This document shows, one piece after another, positions 10,572 to 19,616 of a stretch of DNA of 64,000 nucleotides. Position numbers and translations under genes: made by a program. The stretch is from assembly GCF_007744515.1 (NCBI RefSeq), contig NZ_CP036268.1, positions 3,146,712 through 3,210,711 on the forward strand. Reading direction: 5' to 3'. The notes beneath the pieces are model-generated. The model did not search any database. It was not told the DNA's origin and saw only the letters and a program-made list of their open reading frames with translations. This DNA comes from Stratiformator vulcanicus (GTDB lineage Bacteria; Planctomycetota; Planctomycetia; Planctomycetales; Planctomycetaceae). Numbering within the stretch: the stretch's first letter is position 1; the number at the start of each line of letters is the position of its first letter.

Positions 10572-11357
10572 TTAAGAAAGGCTGAGTACGGCGACCAACT
10601 CGTCGTGAATAGCCGTTCCGTTCGTTACAAGCAGGTCCGGCACGCCGACATCGAAAGCGGCTCCGTCCAACTTCGTTACGGTTCCACCGGCCCTGCGGGT
10701 AATAACGACGCCACCGGCCATGTCCCAAGGCTTTAAACTGCTTGACCAAAAGCCATCGAGGCGGCCGCACGCGACATAGCAGAGATTCAGCGCAGCCGAC
10801 CCGGTCCGTTGGACATTCTCTGCAGCGGGGAGGGCGACTAGAAATCGACGAACGGCCGGGTCGGCTGGGTCCGTGTTGCGAGGCAAGCTGGCGACTAGCA
10901 GCGATTGGCGAAGTTGCGGAATTGTCGACGTCGAGATCGCGTTGCCGTTGAGCAGGGCCGGACTTGTTGAGGTCGCCTCGAATAACTCTTCGCGAATGGG
11001 ATCGTAAACGACGCCCAGGCTCAACTCGCCGTCAATTTCAAGGCCAATAGAGACGCAGTAATAGGGAAAGCCGTGAACGTAGTTCGAGGTGCCGTCCAAT
11101 GGATCGATGATCCAGCGAAAATTGGCTTCCTTCGACCGTGACGGCTGGGAGAGGCCTTCTTCGCCAAAGAAGCCGTGATCGGGAAATTGCTCGGAAATCA
11201 ATTTCTGGATGACGTCCTGCGACGCAAAGTCGGCCTCCGTCACAACATCGGCTCGACCTTTCTCAGTCACAGAAAATCGATCCGACCACGACAGCAGGAC
11301 CTCTCCCGCAGCCACGGCGGCCTGTTTTGCAACATCCAGGTATTCAGCAGGCTCCAT
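10572..11357 (-). CDS. inositol monophosphatase family phosphatase
   Basis: Mg-dependent, Li-sensitive sugar/nucleotide phosphatase of the inositol monophosphatase fold. The 261 residues carry the metal-binding motifs in order: G-E-E-G at 65-68, W-I-I-D-P-L-D-G-T at 82-90 and W-D-M-A-G-G at 211-216 (third metal ligand D212). In bacteria this family covers inositol-1-phosphatase/SuhB, histidinol-phosphatase (HisN) and 3'-phosphoadenosine phosphatase (CysQ), and the sequence alone does not separate them; no his or cys gene adjoins. The start is well supported by a G-A-G-G-A-G Shine-Dalgarno about 6 bases upstream of the ATG at 11357. It follows the hydroxyacid dehydrogenase gene by about 55 bp on the same strand, so co-transcription is likely. 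Confidence 0.9.
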   Translation of the reverse strand: MEPAEYLDVAKQAAVAAGEVLLSWSDRFSVTEKGRADVVTEADFASQDVIQKLISEQFPDHGFFGEEGLSQPSRSKEANFRWIIDPLDGTSNYVHGFPYYCVSIGLEIDGELSLGVVYDPIREELFEATSTSPALLNGNAISTSTIPQLRQSLLVASLPRNTDPADPAVRRFLVALPAAENVQRTGSAALNLCYVACGRLDGFWSSSLKPWDMAGGVVITRRAGGTVTKLDGAAFDVGVPDLLVTNGTAIHDELVAVLSLS

Positions 11358-11413
11358 CCGTGACTCCTCAACATTCCGTATTCGTTTCTTGACTCACAAC
11401 GCCGCTGAATGCG

Positions 11414-12445
11414 TCACGAAGGGGGATTCACGCAGTGCGGCATCGGCTCATCCGCGAGCGCACGCAAGACGTTCTCAGCCGCGATATCGGCCATCGCGGC
11501 GCGGGTGTCCACGGTCGCGCTGCCGATGTGCGGGATCACGACGCAGTTCTGCAGGTCGAGCAGGGGGTCGTCGGCGGGAATCGGCTCGGGGTCGGTCACG
11601 TCGAGTCCGGCCGCCGCGATTTCGCCGTTCGTGAGTGCAGCGGCAAGGTCGTTTTGATTGTGGATCGATCCGCGGGCCGTGTTAATGAAGACGGCTGTCG
11701 ACTTCATCTTTTGAAACGCCGATGCGTCGAACAGGCCGCTTGTCGAATTATTCAGGTCGCAGTGAACCGAGATGAAGTCGGACCGGGTCAGCAGTTCGTC
11801 CATTGAGACATAGTCGGCATCGAATTCCCCTTCGGCTTCCGGTTTCGATGAACGGCTTGTGTAGAGCACATCCATGCCCCAACCGCCGTGGCAACGACGG
11901 GCCATCGCTTGACCGATCCGCCCCAAACCGACGATGCCGATCGTCTTCCCGACCAAGTCAAGGCCGATAAAGCCGAGCGGTTCCCATGTCTTCCATTTGC
12001 CGTCGTGGACCGATCGTTCACTCTCTGATATGCGTCGCGCACAGTTTATTAATAGAGCGAAGGCGATGTCGGCTGTTGCATCAGTCAGAACGCCCGGTGT
12101 GTTGCCGACCCGAATGCCGCGTCGCGTCGCTTCTTCGACATCAATGTTGTTAAAGCCAACGGCATAATTGCTGACGACCTGCAATTGCGGTCCGACTCGG
12201 TCCATGAAATCGGGGTCGATGGCATCAGAGAGCATCGACAGCACGCCGTGACATCCGGCTGCACGCGTGCAAAGCGTCTCGCGATCAGGCGGCAGATCGC
12301 CTTCCCAGATATCGACGTCGCACAATGTGCGTAATCGCTCCAACCCGTTCTCCGGAATGCGGCGGCTGACGAAAACGCGGCGTTTGGAATCTTCGGCCAT
12401 CAAAGTGCGGTCAGGGTAAGTAGGAAAATTCGGATGGGTTTTCAT
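11414..12445 (-). CDS. D-2-hydroxyacid dehydrogenase (glycerate dehydrogenase/hydroxypyruvate reductase type)
   Basis: NAD(P)-dependent oxidoreductase that reduces 2-keto acids such as glyoxylate or hydroxypyruvate to D-2-hydroxy acids. The 343 residues show the family's two-domain order: an N-terminal catalytic part, a Rossmann nucleotide-binding motif G-L-G-R-I-G in the middle, and the catalytic triad Arg (N-T-A-R-G), Glu (D-P-E-P-I-P) and His (P-H-I-G-S-A-T). This pattern fits the glyoxylate/hydroxypyruvate reductase (GyaR/GHPR) branch rather than SerA, because there is no C-terminal ACT domain. The first 15 residues are unlike the family, and an in-frame ATG at 12400 gives a more typical N-terminus (M-A-E-D-S-K-R-R); neither start has a clear Shine-Dalgarno. 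It precedes the inositol-monophosphatase-like gene on the same strand. Confidence 0.9.
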   Translation of the reverse strand: MKTHPNFPTYPDRTLMAEDSKRRVFVSRRIPENGLERLRTLCDVDIWEGDLPPDRETLCTRAAGCHGVLSMLSDAIDPDFMDRVGPQLQVVSNYAVGFNNIDVEEATRRGIRVGNTPGVLTDATADIAFALLINCARRISESERSVHDGKWKTWEPLGFIGLDLVGKTIGIVGLGRIGQAMARRCHGGWGMDVLYTSRSSKPEAEGEFDADYVSMDELLTRSDFISVHCDLNNSTSGLFDASAFQKMKSTAVFINTARGSIHNQNDLAAALTNGEIAAAGLDVTDPEPIPADDPLLDLQNCVVIPHIGSATVDTRAAMADIAAENVLRALADEPMPHCVNPPS

Positions 12446-12755
12446 CCGACAACTTGAGTCCGGACGGAGCCTATCAGCGCAGATTCTGAGAAGCCAGTTG
12501 TGGTCGGATCAGGTCTTCCGGTGACGCCGGAAATGCGTCTCGGTCCGATTGTCGGGCTTGTGAGGGTTTCGGCAGCCCGGGCGCGTAAGGATTGCAGGCA
12601 ATTTGTACAAGCTCGGCAACACCGCCGCTTCCGCTTTGCAACAGGATGTATGGTTTCAACACCCGTCGAATCGAAACGGCGACCTCGCGTTGCCGGTTTG
12701 CAACAGGTTTCGACCGGCCGGGTCAACGAATTCAACCATCGAGCAGTGATACGCG
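12446..12755. other. divergent intergenic region upstream of the Tad operon
   Basis: About 310 bp between the minus-strand dehydrogenase and the plus-strand prepilin peptidase. It must hold the promoters of both, but I could not pick out a clear -35/-10 pair. A short sequence, TTTGCAACAGG, occurs twice (about 12634 and 12698) with imperfect flanks and could be an operator or chance. Open frames crossing it have no family features and overlap the pilus genes in the wrong frame. Confidence 0.4.
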
Positions 12756-13277
12756 ATGCCCGAGTCCATCCTACAACTCGCCGTGCTCCTCACCGGTCTG
12801 GCCGTTTACTCGGTCATCACTTTGGTGACGGATATCCGCTATCACCGCATTCCCAACAAAGTGACCGTCCCGATGTTCGCGGCCGGTTGGATCTACCAAC
12901 TCGCCTTTGCGGGCCTGCCGGGACTGGCGGACGGAGGCCTCGGCTTTCTAGCCGGGTTCGGCATTTTATTCATCCTCTGGATGATCGGCGCGGCCGGCGG
13001 AGGCGATGTCAAACTGATGGGCGGCCTGAGCGTTTGGCTCGGCTGGCAGCCGACGCTGATCGTGCTCGCCATCAGTGTTCCGCTCGTCGTGTTCTTCGGA
13101 CTGGCACGACTGGCATTCAATTGGATGCAGAAATTATTCAGCGGAGCCTCGGACGACGAAAGTCCGACCGCTCCGAAACGAGCGAGTACTCGCGTGATGC
13201 CTTTCGCGGTACCCGTCGCCCTTGCCGTCTGGACCTTCGTGGGATGGTCGACCTATCTCCAACTCGCGACCGGATGA
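12756..13277 (+). CDS. type IV prepilin peptidase, A24 family (CpaA/TadV-like)
   Basis: Membrane aspartyl protease that cleaves the leader of Flp/Tad prepilins and pseudopilins on the cytoplasmic face. The 173 residues match the short, methylase-lacking CpaA/TadV class. Both catalytic aspartates are visible: D26 in T-D-I-R-Y-H-R-I-P-N and D84 in G-G-G-D-V-K-L (the G-x-G-D motif). About five or six hydrophobic helices cover most of the chain. It is the first gene of the Tad cluster, and its stop codon directly abuts the start of the TadE-like gene, which indicates translational coupling. The ATG at 12756 is the only good start near the first helix. Confidence 0.93.
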   Translation: MPESILQLAVLLTGLAVYSVITLVTDIRYHRIPNKVTVPMFAAGWIYQLAFAGLPGLADGGLGFLAGFGILFILWMIGAAGGGDVKLMGGLSVWLGWQPTLIVLAISVPLVVFFGLARLAFNWMQKLFSGASDDESPTAPKRASTRVMPFAVPVALAVWTFVGWSTYLQLATG

Positions 13278-13706
13278 ATGCCCATGCAAACTCAAAAACT
13301 TAACTCGACTCGAAGAGTCCGCCGCCGCCCGCTCCGCGGGATTCTGAGCGCGGAACTCATTCTTGCATTGCCTGTCCTGTTGATGGTCGGGGCGATGATG
13401 TTCGAGATCGGCATGTTGCTGCACGCCCGGGGGGTCGTCGTCGATGCCGCCCGCAATGGTGCCAGACATGCCAGCTATGTCGACATCGAACCGGAATCGG
13501 TCAGAGAACACACGCTCCGCTCGCTCGGCCCGTTCATGAGCCGCTTCGCGGACGTCAGTGTTCGTTCGGCCGAGCGGACCGGCGACCCGGTCGAAGTCGT
13601 TGTGCGTGTGCCCATGCAGGCCGCCGCGCCGAATCTGCTGTGGCCCTTCGGTTTCGACCTACGAGGTCGAGAGCTGATTGCTGCGACGAAAATGACCAAA
13701 GAATAG
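13278..13706 (+). CDS. tadE: TadE-like pseudopilin
   Basis: Minor pilin-like protein of the Tad apparatus. The 142 residues have a basic N-terminal tail, then a TadE-type segment G-I-L-S-A-E-L-I-L-A-L-P followed by a hydrophobic helix (about residues 22-48), then R-N-G-A-R-H-A-S-Y and a small periplasmic domain. In TadE/TadF proteins the Glu five residues into the mature helix and this processing site are cut by the dedicated prepilin peptidase; here Glu is in A-E-L-I-L. The start ATG follows the stop of the peptidase gene with no gap (a second ATG lies two codons on). An untranslated gap of about 90 bp separates it from cpaB. Confidence 0.85.
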   Translation: MPMQTQKLNSTRRVRRRPLRGILSAELILALPVLLMVGAMMFEIGMLLHARGVVVDAARNGARHASYVDIEPESVREHTLRSLGPFMSRFADVSVRSAERTGDPVEVVVRVPMQAAAPNLLWPFGFDLRGRELIAATKMTKE

Positions 13707-13799
13707 CTGACTGAAATCACACCAACACCGACGAACCCGTTACCCAACTCACATCGCCGAATCCACTGGCCGACGCGACTTTACCCGGGAGATTGAATC

Positions 13800-14714
13800 A
13801 TGCGGTTTACACCCGCCCTGCTCGTACTGATTATGTTCGTCGTGGTCGGCGGACTCATTGCCGCATACGTGGCGAAGACCATTTTCGCCAGTGAAGAAGC
13901 GCCGGCCGAAGAAGAACGCCGGACAATTCCGATGGCCGCCGGCGACATCAAACCGGGCACGTTTATTACGGAAGCCCACATCGCCGACGGACTCATCCCG
14001 CCCTCAGAAATTGACGGTTCGATGATCCTGCGTCAGCAGGTGGTCGTCGGTCGTTACGCGAAAGAAGCGATCCCCGCTCGTTCGCCATTCCGCCTCGGCG
14101 ATCTCCAGGACCCTGGCTATCGCCCGAGCATTCAAGTCAAAGAAGGCATGCGAGCCGTTTCCGTCGGCATCAGCGATAGCAGCGACGTCGTCGAAGGGCT
14201 ACTCGATCCGGGCGACTTTGTCGACGTTCATATGACCGTCAGCAATCACCCGGATCGACGGATTCGTGGCGGCCTGACGATGACGCTGTTCCGCGGTGTC
14301 AAAATCCTGGCCGTCTCAAGTCGCTCGGGAGTCGCCGACTCGCCCACGGCGATCACGCTCGAACTGACGCCCGAACAGGCCAACATCATGATTCTCGCCC
14401 GTGACCGTGGCGACATCACCCTGACGTTGAACCCGGACGGTCTCGGGACCGGCGTCGTCGATGTTCCCGAAAGCGATCGGGCCACGCTCGAGCAGATTCT
14501 CGGTCTTCGCCCCACGCCCGAACCGGAACCGCCGCTCGAGATCGAGCATTTCGACGGCTCGCGACGCGATGTTCTTTACTTCAACGATGGACGCCGCGTG
14601 TGGCGGTCACAGATCGACACTCCGGGCAACGACCTGAACTACAACCCTATCAACGGTCGGCCTGACCGAGAACCGGCTCCCAAGGACGAGAAGAAAGTCG
14701 CACCGACGGCTTAG
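13800..14714 (+). CDS. cpaB: Flp pilus assembly protein CpaB/RcpC
   Basis: Periplasmic subunit of the Tad secretion system that works with the outer-membrane secretin; its SAF domain is thought to contact peptidoglycan or the secretin. The 304-residue product has one N-terminal membrane anchor (about residues 5-26), a short Glu-rich linker, a SAF-like domain starting near A-A-G-D-I-K-P-G-T-F-I-T (about 45-110) and an RcpC-type domain with M-R-A-V-S-V-G-I and L-T-P-E-Q-A-N. The tail from about residue 240 is charged and proline-rich. A G-G-G-A-G-A Shine-Dalgarno sits upstream of the ATG. The secretin gene that normally follows cpaB is not in this cluster. Confidence 0.92.
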   Translation: MRFTPALLVLIMFVVVGGLIAAYVAKTIFASEEAPAEEERRTIPMAAGDIKPGTFITEAHIADGLIPPSEIDGSMILRQQVVVGRYAKEAIPARSPFRLGDLQDPGYRPSIQVKEGMRAVSVGISDSSDVVEGLLDPGDFVDVHMTVSNHPDRRIRGGLTMTLFRGVKILAVSSRSGVADSPTAITLELTPEQANIMILARDRGDITLTLNPDGLGTGVVDVPESDRATLEQILGLRPTPEPEPPLEIEHFDGSRRDVLYFNDGRRVWRSQIDTPGNDLNYNPINGRPDREPAPKDEKKVAPTA

Positions 14715-14765
14715 TAATCTACCGCTTCAATCGGACCCGACCTCCGCAGCATTCTGATAGAAATC

Positions 14766-15932
14766 ATGACCAAGCCCACGAAACAAGAGCGAAAACCATG
14801 CGGTCGCAATCAGCGACGCGGCTATGCCGCGCTGCTGATCGTGGCAGCCGTTTTCGCATCGTTGGCACTGTGTGGTTACGTCGTGGAAAGCCTTTGGCTG
14901 CGGACGGCGAAGCAAGAATTGAAGAATACGGCGGAGGCGGCGTCATTGGCCGCCACTCGTATGTTGCACACCGACGATCGCCTGCGGGCCGACGTTGATT
15001 GGACTTCGATCCGTGAGCGCGCATCTTACGCCGCTCGCGAGGTCGCATTTTCGAGCCGCGTCGCCGGGGGTTCCGTCCCACTCGACGATCGACCCAACCG
15101 GGACGTTCGGTTTCTTGACGATGCCAATCGACTCAGCAATGTGGGCGACTGCAGCCACGCCGTCGTCACCGCCCGACGAACCAAGTCCAACGGGCGACCG
15201 ATCCCGCTGATCTTCGGACCGTTCTTCGGCAAGTTTATGCTCGACATGGAAGCAGTCGCCGAATCGCAAGCCAACCACCGCCTTTCCGGTTTGGCAGCGA
15301 CACGGCATATCGACATTCCCGCCTTCCCGTTGGCGATCCGATTTGCAGACGATGACGCGATCCCGACAAATGATTGGACCAGCGCGATCACTCAGCGCCG
15401 CGGGAACGATGAGTGGAGCTACGACCAAGAGAGCGGAACATTTCAGCCCGGCGCCGATGGCATTCCGGAACTCCAATTGAGCGTCGCCGTCGCCTCACCG
15501 GATGAAACGACGAATGCCGTTGCGGTCGACTTCTCCGCCGGCAACCCAGACGACCGGCCTTCCGGTCTCTCGGCCGAAGACCTCAGCGAATTCGGCGAGG
15601 AATTGCGATTTTTCCCGCGTGATCCGCGACTCGACGCCGTTCCGATCGACACGAATCTTGCGGAGCTTGGGAACGCGATCGAGTTGGGAGCAGGACGAAT
15701 CGTGTTCCTCTATGAAGGTTCGCAGGCGGCATCAACCGGCGCGATTCGTCTCGCCGACTTCGCCGCGATCCGGTTCGTCGATCTCATCGCGGCTGACGAC
15801 GGCTCCCTGCGGGCGATCGTCCAACCGACGATCGTCGCGACGCCGACCGCCATCCTGGCAAAGCGTGATTCCGAATCGTCCGACCTGCCGGCTCCGAACC
15901 CGTACGTCTGCAAGATCTATCTGAGCTACTGA
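14766..15932 (+). CDS. TadG-like pilus assembly protein
   Basis: Membrane-anchored periplasmic protein of the Tad cluster. The 388 residues start with a basic tail that includes R-R-G-Y-A-A-L-L, followed by a hydrophobic helix (about residues 18-42) and N-T-A-E-A-A-S-L-A-A-T-R-M-L, the signature of TadG/putative-Flp-pilus-assembly proteins in which a new membrane-anchored chain packs small alanines just after the helix. The rest (about 330 residues) is a soluble region without a recognised domain; I see no von Willebrand-A MIDAS motif, unlike many TadG proteins. It lies between cpaB and the ATPase gene, all in one direction with short gaps, so it should be co-transcribed with them. Confidence 0.8.
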   Translation: MTKPTKQERKPCGRNQRRGYAALLIVAAVFASLALCGYVVESLWLRTAKQELKNTAEAASLAATRMLHTDDRLRADVDWTSIRERASYAAREVAFSSRVAGGSVPLDDRPNRDVRFLDDANRLSNVGDCSHAVVTARRTKSNGRPIPLIFGPFFGKFMLDMEAVAESQANHRLSGLAATRHIDIPAFPLAIRFADDDAIPTNDWTSAITQRRGNDEWSYDQESGTFQPGADGIPELQLSVAVASPDETTNAVAVDFSAGNPDDRPSGLSAEDLSEFGEELRFFPRDPRLDAVPIDTNLAELGNAIELGAGRIVFLYEGSQAASTGAIRLADFAAIRFVDLIAADDGSLRAIVQPTIVATPTAILAKRDSESSDLPAPNPYVCKIYLSY

Positions 15933-15997
15933 TTCCAAACGAACCCTCAGACATTCAAATCCCGACCCGATCACCCTCGCGATAACAGGCGACCGCC

Positions 15998-17323
15998 ATG
16001 GTTACCAAGACAGAAACTCAGACCACGAACGGACAGGGACTTCCGACCCGGGAGTTCCAACGGGTCAAGACGCGCATCCATCACCGTATGGTCGACGCGA
16101 TCGACATGTCGAAGGCGGGCGATCTGGATGAAGCCGACCTGCGACGCCAGCTCACCGCCCTCGCCACGCACCTGTGCGATCAGGAAGACGTCGACCTTTC
16201 GTCCGAGCAGCGCGACCGCATGGTCCGCGAGATCATGGACGAAATCTACGGTTTCGGTCCGCTCGAACCACTGATGAGCGACCCTGCCGTCAGCGACGTG
16301 CTCGTCAACGGTCCTCACAGCGTGTTCGTCGAGCGGAACGGCCGGTTGGAACAGACCGACGTCGAGTTTGCTGACCAGCAGCACCTGCTCGAAGTCATCC
16401 GTCGCCTTGTCGGTCGAGCCGGCCGTCGGATCGATGAAGTCTCGCCGATGGTCGATGCCAAACTGCCGGACGGCTCACGACTGAACGCGGTGATTCCACC
16501 GCTGGCCCAGAAGGGGGCGACGGTTTCGATTCGCCGCTTCCGCACTCACCAATTGCAGTTCGACGACATGGTGGAGATGGGGACCCTCGCCCCCGCCATG
16601 GCCGACTTCCTGAAATTCGCCGTGGCCGGCCGCCTCAACATCCTGTTCAGCGGTGGTACCGGTGCCGGTAAAACGACCATGCTCAATAACGTGAGTCGTT
16701 ACATTCCGACGTCCGAGCGTGTTGTCACCGTTGAAGAAACAGCGGAACTGCAGTTGCAGCAACCCGACGTCGTCTCGCTCGAAGCCCGTCCGCACAACGT
16801 CGAAGGCAAAGGCGAAATCACGCTGCGAGATCTCGTCAAGAACAGCCTGCGGATGCGGCCCGACCGTGTGATCGTCGGCGAAGCCCGCGGCGGCGAAGTG
16901 CTCGACATGCTGCAGGCAATGAATACGGGCCACGACGGCTCGATGAGTACCGTCCACGCCAACGATTGCCGCGAAGCCCTCGACCGTATCGAACTGATGA
17001 TCGCCCTCGCCGGGGCCGAGTTGCCCAGCTCCGTCGCGCGACGCTACGTCGCCAACGCGTTGGACATCATCGTTCACGTGAGTCGGCTCAGTACCGGCGA
17101 GCGGAAGATCACGCGAATCTCGGAAGTCGTCGGAATTGAAGACGGCGATTACGTCGTCGAAGACATCTTCGTCTACCGGATGACCGGTGTGAAAGACGAT
17201 CGGGTCGATGGGGCCTTCTACGCCACCGGCCACGAGCCGCGCGTGCTGGGCCGACTGGCCGCCAAAGGACATGACATCCCGACCGACCTGTTCGTCGCGC
17301 GGGAACTGGAATTGAAAAAGTAG
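15998..17323 (+). CDS. tadA: Tad/Flp pilus assembly ATPase (CpaF/TadA)
   Basis: Hexameric secretion ATPase that powers assembly of Flp pili. The 441 residues show the family plan: an N-terminal helical domain with G-F-G-P-L-E-P-L followed by D-V-L-V-N-G, then the RecA-like domain with Walker [10 protein letters not shown] at about residues 218-226, the Asp-box/Walker B region ending [10 protein letters not shown], and the His-box stretch [12 protein letters not shown]. These are the catalytic motifs of the CpaF branch of PilT/VirB11 ATPases. The length is normal. Genes for the two membrane platform proteins follow directly. Confidence 0.97.
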   Translation: MVTKTETQTTNGQGLPTREFQRVKTRIHHRMVDAIDMSKAGDLDEADLRRQLTALATHLCDQEDVDLSSEQRDRMVREIMDEIYGFGPLEPLMSDPAVSDVLVNGPHSVFVERNGRLEQTDVEFADQQHLLEVIRRLVGRAGRRIDEVSPMVDAKLPDGSRLNAVIPPLAQKGATVSIRRFRTHQLQFDDMVEMGTLAPAMADFLKFAVAGRLNILFSGGTGAGKTTMLNNVSRYIPTSERVVTVEETAELQLQQPDVVSLEARPHNVEGKGEITLRDLVKNSLRMRPDRVIVGEARGGEVLDMLQAMNTGHDGSMSTVHANDCREALDRIELMIALAGAELPSSVARRYVANALDIIVHVSRLSTGERKITRISEVVGIEDGDYVVEDIFVYRMTGVKDDRVDGAFYATGHEPRVLGRLAAKGHDIPTDLFVARELELKK

Positions 17324-17410
17324 GAGCAAGGAGCATCGAGCAGAAGGCGCATCCCTTGCCCCCTCCGCTCTTCGCTTTCCCCTCACGGCTTCTCGAAATC
17401 AGGCATAGCA

Positions 17411-18262
17411 ATGGCGACCGCAGCCCCTATCAAATCAAAACCCGAATTTGCCGGCATCTTGCGCGAACGCAACGAGTTCGCCCAGGGCGACAGCGGGCAA
17501 ACTTCGGACAAGATTAACAGCAGCTTTGACAGCCTGATGCTGCAATCAGGCCTGGGCATGTCGCCCGGTCTGATGCTGGCCGTCATCGTTTGCTCGGCGC
17601 TGGCGCTCGCCGGTGTCGCGTTCGTCGTTCAGGAAAACCTGCTGACGACCGGTATCGCGTTCTTTGTCGGCGGCGTGTTGGCCGTGCTGGCGTTGTTTGC
17701 CGTCAGGGCCCGGCGGCAGAAGAAGATCATGGGACAGATCCCGGACATGGTCAGCGAGTTGGCTCGCGCCGCTCGCACAGGACGCAGCCTCGAAAGCTGT
17801 TTGCAAACCGTCGCCGAAGACACGCCTTCGCCGCTCGGGGATGAATTGAGAATCGGAACCCGTCGCATGGCGATGGGTGTACCCGTTGCCGACGCATTAC
17901 GAGATCTGCCGGAACGGACGGGCGTCAACAGCTTGCACGTTTTCGTGATGGCCCTCGCGCTGCACAGCGAAACGGGTGGCGACCTGGTGCGGATCCTCGA
18001 GCGACTCGCCCGCGCCGTTCGCGATCGAATCGGCTTCCTCGGACGGCTACGAGCGGCCACCGCCGCGAGTCGTGCGACGGCGATCCTGATGCTCGTCGTT
18101 CCTCCGGCGATCGTGCTGTTCTTCATTATTCGCGACCCGAACTACCTGACCGACCTGTTCGACAGCTTCTGGGGCCGGTTGGTGACGGTGCTCGCAATCA
18201 TCCTTCAGATCGTCGGCAGCCTGTGGGTTCTGATGATCCTGAACCGCAGCCGTCGAACATAG
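17411..18262 (+). CDS. tadB: type II secretion system F-domain platform protein, TadB-like
   Basis: Inner-membrane platform protein of the Tad pilus machine, thought to couple TadA rotation to pilin extraction. The 283 residues contain two hydrophobic helices near residues 55-98, a cytoplasmic T2SSF domain with the typical P-D-M-V-S-E-L-A-R-A-A-R-T-G pattern and E-T-G-G-D-L-V-R-I-L, and two C-terminal helices. The gene lies about 87 bp after tadA and about 93 bp before tadC in the same direction. The ATG at 17411 is weakly preceded by an A-G-G sequence; no better start is available upstream. Confidence 0.92.
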   Translation: MATAAPIKSKPEFAGILRERNEFAQGDSGQTSDKINSSFDSLMLQSGLGMSPGLMLAVIVCSALALAGVAFVVQENLLTTGIAFFVGGVLAVLALFAVRARRQKKIMGQIPDMVSELARAARTGRSLESCLQTVAEDTPSPLGDELRIGTRRMAMGVPVADALRDLPERTGVNSLHVFVMALALHSETGGDLVRILERLARAVRDRIGFLGRLRAATAASRATAILMLVVPPAIVLFFIIRDPNYLTDLFDSFWGRLVTVLAIILQIVGSLWVLMILNRSRRT

Positions 18263-18355
18263 ACCACACAAGCCGGCGACATACGCCGCTCAACGAGTCA
18301 TTGAAATAATTCTCGACGGCCGATGCCTCGGGACTAAGAGAAACGGGATGGAATC

Positions 18356-19510
18356 ATGACCACTCAGACAATCTTCAATCTGGTTTACATCATCGGCGCA
18401 GTGGTCATCCTCGCCACGATCGTGCCGGTCGTGGTGAAGTGGTTCCGTCGTTCTGAAAAGAAAGCGGATCAGGCTCAGGCGGAACGCGTAGAGTCAGCCG
18501 CGCGACCGGAACCGGTGCGCCAGCAGGTCAACGAACCGGCTTACGCGATGGCCGGAGCGAGTGACGAGCCGGAGTCGAACCCGCATTGGCGGTCTCGACT
18601 CTTTGAAGAGTCGGCTCACAACGAAGCCCGCGAAGCAAAGCTCGATCCGGAAGACGTGCCGGTGCAGGGCGACGGCGACTATGCCTTCGGCGGCGCAACC
18701 ACCACGCTCGCTTCAATGCTGCCGGAGACCGAAGAACGACATCACGGCTGGCGCAAAGTCCTCCGGACGGCCGGCTATCTGTCTCCCCACGCCTGGCAGA
18801 ACTTCACCGCGTTTCGCTTTCTCGCGGTCGTCATTCCGCTCGTGCTGCTCGGGGCTTTATTGATTCTGGTTCCGAAAGCCTTCGAGATTCCAGTACTGAT
18901 CGCGATCCTGCTCGTCCCGGCAATCTGCTGGGCGGCGGTCGGCTTGTACGTGCGGAACAAGGCCGCCGATCGCAAACTTCGAATTGAACAGGGACTGCCC
19001 GACGCCGTCGACATGCTCAACATGTGCGTCAGCCAGGGCCTGACGATTCCGCAATCGTTTGAGAAAATCGCACGGCAGATCAAACCGGCCTATCCGGACC
19101 TCGCCAAAGAATTTCAGATTATCGTCGAACACGCCCGCGTCGGATCTCTCCCGCAGGCATTGGAAAACTTCGCCGATCGTGTCGACGTACCGGAAGCCCG
19201 TTCGCTGACGGCACTGCTGACGCAAACGGATCGTATGGGTACGAGCGTGTCGCAGTCTCTCTCGGACTACTCCGACAGCGTACGCGACGACCTCAAACAG
19301 CGGGCCGATGAGAACGCGAACAAAGCAGGCTTCAAACTCCTCTTCCCGACCGTGCTGTGCCTGATGCCGGCGGTCTACATGTTCCTGCTCGGTCCGGCGA
19401 TCGTCGAACTGAACAACTTCCTCCGCGAAGGCGGCCGCGAACTGCTCGACGACAGCCGAGCCGCGATCCAGGAAACCGGTATCCAGAACGACTCACGAAT
19501 CACCCGCTAA
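18356..19510 (+). CDS. tadC: type II secretion system F-domain platform protein, TadC-like
   Basis: Second inner-membrane platform protein of the Tad system, partner of TadB. The 384 residues start with one hydrophobic helix, then a charged linker of about 120 residues, a pair of helices near 160-205, the cytoplasmic T2SSF domain (G-L-P-D-A-V-D-M-L, then G-T-S-V-S-Q-S-L) and a last helix with P-T-V-L-C-L-M-P-A-V-Y-M-F. The additional N-terminal helix and linker make it longer than typical TadC (about 300), an unusual point. A G-G-G-A-T-G-G-A sequence precedes the ATG. It is the last gene of the operon and is followed by a strong hairpin at 19522-19602. Confidence 0.9.
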   Translation: MTTQTIFNLVYIIGAVVILATIVPVVVKWFRRSEKKADQAQAERVESAARPEPVRQQVNEPAYAMAGASDEPESNPHWRSRLFEESAHNEAREAKLDPEDVPVQGDGDYAFGGATTTLASMLPETEERHHGWRKVLRTAGYLSPHAWQNFTAFRFLAVVIPLVLLGALLILVPKAFEIPVLIAILLVPAICWAAVGLYVRNKAADRKLRIEQGLPDAVDMLNMCVSQGLTIPQSFEKIARQIKPAYPDLAKEFQIIVEHARVGSLPQALENFADRVDVPEARSLTALLTQTDRMGTSVSQSLSDYSDSVRDDLKQRADENANKAGFKLLFPTVLCLMPAVYMFLLGPAIVELNNFLREGGRELLDDSRAAIQETGIQNDSRITR

Positions 19511-19521
19511 CAAAGCAACAA

Positions 19522-19602
19522 ACAAGCCGCGCACGAAGTAAGCGGATCCCGGCGGGGACGACGTCTCCCTCAATCGATCCGCTTACTTCGTGCGCGGCTT
19601 GT
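19522..19602. terminator. perfect 27-bp inverted repeat between convergent genes
   Basis: Positions 19522-19548 and 19576-19602 are perfect reverse complements around a 27-base loop. It starts 11 bases after the tadC stop and ends 14 bases before the stop of the convergent oxidoreductase gene, so a role as a two-way terminator or mRNA 3' end is likely. The arm resembles the REP-like palindromes at 33126, 33316 and 36338 (acaagcc-cgc-gc...), so it may be a member of that family. No T tract follows. Confidence 0.75.
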
Positions 19603-19616
19603 GTATCTTTAATTCG

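Noticed and set aside
12500-13303. Long plus-strand open frame over the prepilin peptidase
   Set aside because: Arg-rich translation without domains, overlapping the genuine peptidase (D26, D84 motifs) in another frame.
16475-17386. Long minus-strand frame opposite the TadA ATPase
   Set aside because: Antisense shadow of a conserved ATPase gene; His/Asp-rich composition typical of GC-rich antisense frames.
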